From the NCBI RefSeq assembly GCF_963877135.1, contig NZ_CAWNSW010000163.1, forward strand, positions 34,393-98,392: a stretch of 64,000 bases of DNA, given 5' to 3'. The notes beneath the pieces are model-generated. The model had not been told where the DNA came from and ran no database searches. It saw nothing but the letters and a program-made list of their open reading frames with translations. A program made the translations under genes and the position numbers. Shown here in pieces: positions 53,308 through 58,987 of the stretch (its first letter is position 1; each line of letters starts with the position of its first letter). This stretch comes from Stenomitos frigidus_A. Lineage in GTDB: Bacteria; Cyanobacteriota; Cyanobacteriia; Leptolyngbyales; Leptolyngbyaceae.

Positions 53308-53517
53308 TCAACACACCTCAATGTATTGACACAAGCTCGACGGTTCAGGAATCACTTCGTGATTTAACTGCATCCCTTCAAGATGAAAGGCGATCGCCTC
53401 CCGAATTATCTGTTCAGTTTCTTCCAGCGTGTCTCCTACTGCAATATAGCCCGGTAAATCAGGCACTTAAGCCGAATAATTTGCCGCTGCTTTTTCGATC
53501 ACAACTGCATAGCGCAT
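53308..53517 (-). pseudogene. hicB: hicB-like antitoxin with an in-frame stop
   Basis: Read from the ATG at 53517, the frame gives MRYAVVIEKAAANYSA, a TAA stop at codon 17, then VPDLPGYIAVGDTLEETEQI, EAIAFHLEGMQLNHEVIPEP and SSLCQYIEVC before the natural TGA at 53308-53310 (70 codons). The family has a Tyr (TAT/TAC) at the stop position (NYSAYVPDLPG), so one base change explains the TAA. The rest is intact, which suggests recent loss. The ATG overlaps the TAA of the hicA remnant, the normal hicAB arrangement. Confidence 0.82.
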
Positions 53518-53602
53518 TAGAGTTCATCCTCCAGGTGAGCCTGCTTCCAGATACTTCTTAGAGTACCTGTCGCTAAGGTTTAATCACATCTTTGACCTCC
53601 AT
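53517..53602 (-). pseudogene. hicA: hicA-like toxin remnant with internal deletion
   Basis: The ATG at 53602 gives MEVKDVIK, like HicA N-termini. After a break with stops, a shifted frame gives LATGTLRSIWKQAHLEDEL and TAA (53517-53519), like the HicA C-terminal (L)AxGTLxSILKQAGL. About 30 central residues, including the region of the catalytic His, are missing, so no toxin can be made. CAGGGAG about eight bases upstream is a preserved ribosome binding site. Confidence 0.75.
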
Positions 53603-53870
53603 ACCGCAACTCCCTGAAGTAGAGCCATAGGCGACTGGCTTTAGAAAAGCGGTTTTTACAGCCGCTTTCACTCGCATAAACCACACCCGGCACCCGATAC
53701 CCATATTGATAGGCTGTGCTTATCGATTTAACAAAGGTTGTAACACCATTTCTCGGTTCCCAAGTCAGTTCCAGTAAAGAATTTTGTCTCTGGTTGCTGG
53801 GTTCTCTTAGTCACGAGCGGCTGTGCTAGATTGAGCGTAATCTTTTGCAGTCTCTCCTTAGCTCAGTCTT

Positions 53871-55157
53871 ATGGCAGTCACGAAACGTGGGCTTGTTCTC
53901 GCTTCAACAGCGATCGCAGTTAGTGCAGTCACCATTACCGGAGCTGGCATTCACCTCTCTCAAGGGCAAGCTTTCTTTCAAGAAAGCCCAAAGGGATTAG
54001 TCGATGAAGTGTGGCAAATTATCGATCGCACCTATGTTGATGGCACGTTCAACAAAGTTGATTGGAAAGCGACCCGCACCGAATATTTGAACAAGCCCTA
54101 TGCCAGTAAAGAAGAGGCATATAAAGCAGTGAGAGAAATGCTCAAGAAATTGGGCGATCCTTACACTCGCTTTATGGACCCGCAAGAGTTCAAGAATATG
54201 CAAATTGATACCTCCGGCGAGCTGACTGGAGTTGGTATTCAGCTTACAGCCGATGAAAAAACCAAAAAGCTAACTGTTATTGCGCCGATCGAAGACTCGC
54301 CTGCGTTTGCGGCAGGCATTTTGTCAAAAGACATCATTATTCAAATTGATGGCCAAAGTGCCGAAGGTATGGAGCTTAACAAAGCGGTGTCACTGATTCG
54401 AGGCACGCCTGGCACTAGCGTCAAGCTGACAATTCAGCGGGGCGACAAACAGATGGAGTATCAGCTGAAACGGGCAAAAATCGAGATCCATCCGGTTCGT
54501 TCGAGCTACCGCAAAGACGAAATGCAAGGCGGCGTAGGCTACATCCGTCTGGTGCAGTTCAGCGCCAACGCACCGGCTGAGATGAAGAATGCCATCCAGA
54601 AGTTAGAAAAGCAAAACGTCAGCGGCTACATTCTCGACCTGCGTTCTAATCCCGGTGGGCTACTCTTTACCAGCATTGAAATTGCTCGGATGTGGCTGAA
54701 GGATGGTGCGATCGTTTCCACCGTCGATCGACAAGGCGAACAAGATCGGGAACGGGCAAATAACCGCTCACTGACCGATAAGCCTCTGGTTGTACTGGTC
54801 GATGGTGGTTCTGCCAGTGCCAGCGAAATTCTTTCGGGTGCCTTGCAGGATAATAAACGAGCTACGTTGGTTGGTACCAAAACCTTTGGTAAAGGCTTAG
54901 TACAGTCTGTGCGTGGGCTAGGTGATGGTTCTGGCTTAGCCGTGACGATCGCCAAATATCTGACGCCCAACGGCCGCGACATCAACAAGCACGGCATTGA
55001 TCCAGATGTGGAAATAAAGCTGTCTGACGACCAACGACAAGCCCTGAGTAAAGATCGGGACAAAATTGGTACTCCTGCTGATTTGCAGTATGCTAAAGCC
55101 CTTGAAATCTTGACCCAACGCATTAAAGCCCAACAGCCCACTGCACCCAAGTCCTAA
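53871..55157 (+). CDS. C-terminal processing serine protease (Ctp/Prc family)
   Basis: A 428-residue exported protease that trims protein C-termini, by family knowledge including D1 precursor or envelope proteins. It has an N-terminal signal (LVLASTAIAVSAVTITGAGI), a PDZ domain (~112-200, LTGVGIQLTADEKTKKLTV) and a tail-specific protease domain with the Ser-Lys dyad: S316 in DGGSASASEI and K341 in TKTFGKGLVQ, spaced 25 residues as in the family. Cyanobacteria carry CtpA, CtpB and CtpC; which one this is cannot be fixed by eye. It is a single-gene unit. Confidence 0.93.
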   Translation: MAVTKRGLVLASTAIAVSAVTITGAGIHLSQGQAFFQESPKGLVDEVWQIIDRTYVDGTFNKVDWKATRTEYLNKPYASKEEAYKAVREMLKKLGDPYTRFMDPQEFKNMQIDTSGELTGVGIQLTADEKTKKLTVIAPIEDSPAFAAGILSKDIIIQIDGQSAEGMELNKAVSLIRGTPGTSVKLTIQRGDKQMEYQLKRAKIEIHPVRSSYRKDEMQGGVGYIRLVQFSANAPAEMKNAIQKLEKQNVSGYILDLRSNPGGLLFTSIEIARMWLKDGAIVSTVDRQGEQDRERANNRSLTDKPLVVLVDGGSASASEILSGALQDNKRATLVGTKTFGKGLVQSVRGLGDGSGLAVTIAKYLTPNGRDINKHGIDPDVEIKLSDDQRQALSKDRDKIGTPADLQYAKALEILTQRIKAQQPTAPKS

Positions 55158-55202
55158 AGCGGGCCGACGCAACGGATAGCGCTCCAAATGTGTAGGTTGA
55201 CC

Positions 55203-55238
55203 ATCCGTAGGGACGTTACATGTAACGTCCCTACGGAT
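55203..55238. repeat. 36-bp perfect palindrome
   Basis: ATCCGTAGGGACGTTACA (55203-55220) is followed immediately by its exact complement (55221-55238), with no loop. It lies 45 bp after the protease gene. Similar GTAGGGACGTT-type palindromes are, as I recall, dispersed in filamentous cyanobacteria. It may also act as a terminator, although it lacks a T-run. Confidence 0.85.
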
Positions 55239-55296
55239 CGGAACAACAGATCCGAAACACTACCCAACGTATGGAACTGGTTCATGGTTACAACCC

Positions 55297-56913
55297 ATGC
55301 TACGCCTCACTGAAATCAAGCTCCCACTAGAGCACACCGAAGCAGACCTCCAGTCCGCTATCCTCAAAAAACTGCGTCTGGCTCCAGAGTCTTTACGGCG
55401 CTACACCATCTTTAAGCGCAGCTATGACGCGCGTAAGCGAGGTGCCGTTTCGTTCGTCTATGTTCTGGATATCGAAACGCCGAAACAAGCACAATTGCTT
55501 CAGCAGTTCAAAAAAGATCCGCATGTGGTGCCCACCCCGGACACGACTTACCGCTATGTGGCTAAAGTGCCGTCTGGACTGGAGGCACGCCCCATCATCG
55601 TCGGTAACGGACCTTGCGGTATGTTTGCAGGGCTGCTGCTGGCACAAATGGGATTTTGCCCGTTGATTTTAGAGCGGGGCAAAGCCGTACACGATCGCTC
55701 GGTCGATACCTTCGGGTTTTGGAGCAAACGCAAATTCAACCCAGAGTCCAACGCTCAATTTGGGGAAGGTGGAGCGGGTACCTTTTCAGACGGCAAGCTG
55801 TATAGCCGGATCAAAGATGCCAATCGGCAGGGACGCAAAGTCCTTACAGAGCTGGTCAATGCGGGTGCTGCTCCCGAAATTCTTTACATCAACAAACCCC
55901 ACATCGGTACTTATCGGCTGGTCAAGATTGTCGAGAACATGCGTCACACGATCGAGTCTTTGGGCGGCGAAATTCGCTTTCAAAGTCGAGTAGACACGAT
56001 CGACATTGAAAATGGGCAAGTGCGGGGTGTCATGCTTGCAAATGGAGACTATATCCGCAGTGATCATGTCGTTGTGGCGATCGGACACAGCGCCCGCGAT
56101 ACCTTTGAGATGCTGCATCGGCAAGGCGTTTATATTGAACCCAAGCCGTTTTCGATCGGCTTCCGGGTCGAGCATCCACAAACGTTAATTAATGAGTTTC
56201 GTCTGGGATCACAGGCGGGGCATCCGATGTTGGGCGCGGCTGATTATCAACTGGTTCACCATTGCTCGAATGGGCGATCAGTCTATAGCTTTTGCATGTG
56301 CCCAGGCGGACAGGTTGTTGCCGCCACGTCAGAACTTGGGCGAGTGGTCACGAACGGCATGAGTCAGTATGAGCGCAGTGGCAAAAATGCCAACAGTGGC
56401 ATTGTCGTAGGCATCACGCCAGAGGACTATCCTGGTAGCCCCTTAGCGGGAATCGACTTGCAGCGAAGTTTAGAAGCACGAGCCTTTGAGCTGGGTGGTG
56501 GCACCTATGAAGCACCGGGTCAACTAATCGGGGATTTTCTAGCACAACAACCATCGACCCAGTTGGGCACCGTCAAGCCATCCTACAAACCAGGGGTGCA
56601 TTTGTGTGATTTGAGTTCCAGCCTGCCAGACTATGCGATCGCGGCCATTCGTGAAGCGATTCCTGCTTTCGACCAACAGATCAAAGGGTTTGCCATGCAT
56701 GACGCCGTTCTTACAGGTGTAGAAACGCGCACATCGTCACCCATTTGCATTAAGCGCGGCGATGACTACCAAAGTATCAATACAAAAGGACTGTACCCGG
56801 CAGGCGAAGGGGCTGGTTATGCGGGAGGGATACTTTCTGCGGGCGTAGATGGGATTAAAGTCGCTGAGGCCGTTGCCTTAAGTTTGATGGAAGCTGCTGC
56901 TTGCAAGCTTTAG
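55297..56913 (+). CDS. FAD-dependent oxidoreductase, COG2509 type
   Basis: A 538-residue predicted flavoprotein with no established substrate. It has an N-terminal alpha/beta region (~1-95, LRLTEIKLPLEHTEADLQSA), an FAD-binding fold starting at PIIVGNGPCGMFAGLLLAQM, the motif NAQFGEGGAGTFSDGKLYSR and a C-terminal flavin loop, GEGAGYAGGILSAGVDGIKV. FCMCPGG (near 330) carries cysteines that could be redox-active. The layout matches the uncharacterised FAD-dependent dehydrogenase group. No signal peptide. It is a single gene followed by a palindromic terminator-like element. Confidence 0.88.
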   Translation: MLRLTEIKLPLEHTEADLQSAILKKLRLAPESLRRYTIFKRSYDARKRGAVSFVYVLDIETPKQAQLLQQFKKDPHVVPTPDTTYRYVAKVPSGLEARPIIVGNGPCGMFAGLLLAQMGFCPLILERGKAVHDRSVDTFGFWSKRKFNPESNAQFGEGGAGTFSDGKLYSRIKDANRQGRKVLTELVNAGAAPEILYINKPHIGTYRLVKIVENMRHTIESLGGEIRFQSRVDTIDIENGQVRGVMLANGDYIRSDHVVVAIGHSARDTFEMLHRQGVYIEPKPFSIGFRVEHPQTLINEFRLGSQAGHPMLGAADYQLVHHCSNGRSVYSFCMCPGGQVVAATSELGRVVTNGMSQYERSGKNANSGIVVGITPEDYPGSPLAGIDLQRSLEARAFELGGGTYEAPGQLIGDFLAQQPSTQLGTVKPSYKPGVHLCDLSSSLPDYAIAAIREAIPAFDQQIKGFAMHDAVLTGVETRTSSPICIKRGDDYQSINTKGLYPAGEGAGYAGGILSAGVDGIKVAEAVALSLMEAAACKL

Positions 56914-56929
56914 CATCATTAACTGAAGC

Positions 56930-56954
56930 AGGGGCATGGCACTGCCATGCCCCT
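56930..56954. terminator. hairpin after the COG2509 gene
   Basis: AGGGGCATGGCA (56930-56941) and its complement (56943-56954) are separated by one base. It is strong and GC-rich but without a T-run, so it may be a dispersed palindrome that also stops transcription. It lies between convergent genes. Confidence 0.6.
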
Positions 56955-56995
56955 ATGGGATTAATCGGATCAAGCTGCATCAACAGGTGAAAGCG

Positions 56996-57517
56996 TTACG
57001 CCCATTCCCCTTGTTCGGAGTCAAAGGCTGGCTCTAAGTCTTGAAGGTGGGTTTCGACTAGTTGATCGATCGCCAGATTCTCTGGCAGAACGCCCGCTGA
57101 GATTAAATCATCAGTGAGACGCTTTGCTACTTGATCGTGTCGATCGAACAACATGAGCAATCCCTGTGCTTCCAGGTCGTCAATGGTCTGTTTGACTACA
57201 GTTAATGGCTCTGCTGGAGGCAACTCTGATAGGGAGGTTTGATCAGCTTGATTTTGATCAGCTTGATTTTGATCAGCTTGATTTTGATCAGCTTGATTTT
57301 GATCAGCTTGATTTTGATCAGCTTGATTTTGATCAGCTTGATTTTGATCAGCTTGATTTTGATCAGCTTGATTTTGAGCACGATGTTCTAAGCTCACCTT
57401 ACTGGCGATCGCGTGCAGCGACTGTTTGTGTGCCGCTACCGTGACCTTTCCGCTGCGCGTAGGCACTGTTGGTTCAACAACCCGTACAGCACTAGCATCA
57501 GAAAACGAGAACTGCAT
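56996..57517 (-). CDS. hypothetical protein with nine exact 5-residue repeats
   Basis: A 173-residue protein of unknown function. The N-terminal ~48 residues (MQFSFSDASAVRVVEPTVP) are followed by about nine tandem QNQAD units (~49-95) and a folded, helical C-terminal part (~100-173, TVVKQTIDDLEAQGLLMLFD and VLPENLAIDQLVETHLQDLE). The repeat is a 15-bp unit and so keeps frame. No signal peptide. The C-terminal region looks like the conserved part; the repeat block is probably variable in length between strains. Confidence 0.7.
   Translation of the reverse strand: MQFSFSDASAVRVVEPTVPTRSGKVTVAAHKQSLHAIASKVSLEHRAQNQADQNQADQNQADQNQADQNQADQNQADQNQADQNQADQNQADQTSLSELPPAEPLTVVKQTIDDLEAQGLLMLFDRHDQVAKRLTDDLISAGVLPENLAIDQLVETHLQDLEPAFDSEQGEWA
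57241..57375. repeat. nine perfect 15-bp tandem repeats
   Basis: The unit GATCAGCTTGATTTT is repeated nine times without a mismatch, 135 bp in all, inside the 56996-57517 coding frame. The unit length is a multiple of three, so several frames stay open on both strands, creating a false plus-strand frame at 57205-57444. Confidence 0.97.
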
Positions 57518-57561
57518 GGCATACCCTCATGAGACTGGCTAGAAGAACATTGTCCGCCTGC

Positions 57562-57723
57562 TTAAGGTGACTGCTGACCGAATGGACGCACGATCGCATT
57601 GATATAGACGGCGTTGATACAGAAGGTGAAGAAGTAACGCACGCCATACACTTGCAGGCGGCCATGAAGTGGAATCGCAGTGAGTACGACGATAGGAAGA
57701 CCTGTCATTGAGAAGACGACCAT
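57562..57723 (-). CDS. small hypothetical protein, 53 aa
   Basis: A frame too short for most gene finders: MVVFSMTGLPIVVLTAIPLH, then GRLQVYGVRYFFTFCINAVY and INAIVRPFGQQSP, stop TAA at 57562-57564. It has natural protein composition with hydrophobic segments and aromatic residues, and ends neatly. No strong ribosome binding site precedes the ATG at 57723; the internal Met6 is an alternative start. It lies in a 310-bp gap between two minus-strand genes. Function unknown. Confidence 0.5.
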   Translation of the reverse strand: MVVFSMTGLPIVVLTAIPLHGRLQVYGVRYFFTFCINAVYINAIVRPFGQQSP

Positions 57724-57827
57724 TGGGGGCTAGGGTTTAGCACAATGACTGAAGACTGGCACGATCAATCGCTGCAATCGTACCAGTTGGGGTGATCTTC
57801 CTATCGGACGGACTCACGTGAGAGCGC

Positions 57828-58208
57828 TTAACAAAAGGGAGAAACATCCTCGCCACAGACATCTGCTAAGTAGCAGAGGGCGCGGAAGCGGAGTGCAACC
57901 AATTCATCATAGAAAGGGTTGAGTTTACAGAGCGGTGGAATTGCAAGCAGTGTGCGACCAAAAAGCTGCACCGTACGCTCAAAGGGGCATTGAGCCGGGA
58001 TGATAACACAGAGCGATCGTGCTGTTTTGCGATCGCCCAGTTCAATGTTTGCCAACCACTGACGAATCGGTTGCAGTGGTGCGAAACGCATCGGTGCTTC
58101 TGGGTAACTGCCCGTAGAGGAACGTAACGCTGGCTCGGAAGCAACTTCCATGCCGCGATCGTCTTGAGAGTAGTGAGTCGTTAAGCGAGCGATTGAAAAC
58201 AGAGTCAT
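57828..58208 (-). CDS. Mo-nitrogenase C-terminal-domain protein
   Basis: A 126-residue protein. Residues ~45-126 match the Mo-dependent nitrogenase C-terminal (Mo-nitro_C) family: IRQWLANIELGDRKTARSLC, IIPAQCPFERTVQLFGRTL, IPPLCKLNPFYDEL and ALCYLADVCGEDVSPFC, with conserved cysteines. Despite the name, single-domain members occur widely in cyanobacteria that do not fix nitrogen, so this is not evidence for nitrogenase here; no nif genes are in the window. The N-terminal ~40 residues are variable. Function unknown. Confidence 0.85.
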   Translation of the reverse strand: MTLFSIARLTTHYSQDDRGMEVASEPALRSSTGSYPEAPMRFAPLQPIRQWLANIELGDRKTARSLCVIIPAQCPFERTVQLFGRTLLAIPPLCKLNPFYDELVALRFRALCYLADVCGEDVSPFC

Positions 58209-58336
58209 GCCTCATTTACGTTGAATAGAACATCAAGGCAACACAGGAAACAAGCACATCAAGCGAACTTAGGCGCATCCTGTTAAGGTTGAGGACGCTT
58301 CCAGTTGCGGACTTGTTGCATGGCTGAGTCTTGGAG

Positions 58337-58359
58337 AAAGCGCCTGGAACAGGCGCTTT
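58337..58359 (-). terminator. terminator of the 28-aa microprotein gene
   Basis: AAAGCGCCTG (58337-58346) pairs with CAGGCGCTTT (58350-58359) with a 3-nt loop. Read on the minus strand, the hairpin ends in TTTC. It lies about 40 bp past the microprotein stop. Confidence 0.75.
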
Positions 58360-58396
58360 TACTCAGTCCTAATCTCTCCTGCCGCCATTGCTTCAT

Positions 58397-58483
58397 TTAG
58401 CGCTCACCCGCCAGGTATGCCCAGGTACCGAGTGTGGACGCTAAGAGCCAGCCAGTCAGTAGAATCGTTGTTAAAAGCAACAT
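58397..58483 (-). CDS. 28-residue single-helix membrane microprotein
   Basis: Read directly: ATG at 58481-58483, stop TAA at 58397-58399, giving MLLLTTILLTGWLLASTLGT then WAYLAGER. One membrane helix covers most of the length, with a short charged end. GGAGG lies five bases before the ATG, a strong ribosome binding site, and a terminator follows, so it looks like a complete gene. An HLR1-like RpaB site lies about 100 bp upstream. It does not match the small PSI, PSII, cytochrome b6f or CydX-type peptides I can recall. Function unknown; a photosynthetic-membrane subunit is one possibility. Confidence 0.7.
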   Translation of the reverse strand: MLLLTTILLTGWLLASTLGTWAYLAGER

Positions 58484-58987
58484 ATGCACCTCCATTGGTG
58501 GAACGGATCGTGGGTTTCAACCCATGCACAAGTTAACAATCAGATCAAAAGGCTGCAACATTTATTAATCGAATCAGGAAATTGTTACATCTTGCTACAT
58601 CTTTCTCAGTGACACCCGTAAAGCGCCTTGGCTACGTAAGAATGCCTCTAACAAAGAGGAGGGATAGGATCTGTTCGCAAGCCATGAGACGAATGGCAGC
58701 TAGAGAACTATGAGAACAGTCGGGTCGCAGCACTGTAATCTGAGGCATCAAAAGACCCCGCTCGGCTTGCAGGCTGCAACATTAGTAGAACTAGCCTTAT
58801 TAGTGCCATCACCCTTGTTATCCCTACGGAGTAACTGTTTCAGCCCTTATTCTGTCCTTGCCTGAAATATCCCTTACTCACAAGGAATCTCTCACTGCAG
58901 GCTTACCCGAATTAAGATAAATAGACGTGCGACTCTGCCGTCAGCGCGCTCAGAATGGATCGCACAAGGACATTGTGCTGAGAGTGT
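58484..58987. other. divergent intergenic region
   Basis: About 500 bp hold the promoters of the microprotein (minus) and the sensor-kinase operon (plus). Apart from the HLR1-like pair at 58584-58601, nothing was recognised and no coding frame is convincing. Confidence 0.45.
58584..58601. promoter_or_regulatory. HLR1-like RpaB binding site
   Basis: GTTACATC (58584-58591) and GCTACATC (58594-58601) form a direct repeat with a 10-bp period, close to the HLR1 consensus of two TTACA half-sites bound by RpaB; the second half-site has CTACA. It lies about 100 bp upstream of the microprotein start. Confidence 0.5.

Noticed and set aside
52706..53329. 207-codon plus-strand frame
   Set aside because: It overlaps the end of the topoisomerase gene and runs antisense to the 75-residue protein and the hicB remnant; its composition is not protein-like.
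57241..57375. CRISPR-like array
   Set aside because: The units abut with no spacers and lie inside a coding frame; it is a simple tandem repeat.
57205..57444. Plus-strand open frame of 79 codons made of DQLDF repeats
   Set aside because: It is open only because the 15-bp tandem repeat has no stops in this frame; it is the antisense of the QNQAD-repeat gene.
57828..58208. Evidence for nitrogen fixation
   Set aside because: The Mo-nitrogenase C-terminal domain occurs as a stand-alone protein in many non-fixing cyanobacteria, and no nif genes are present in the window.
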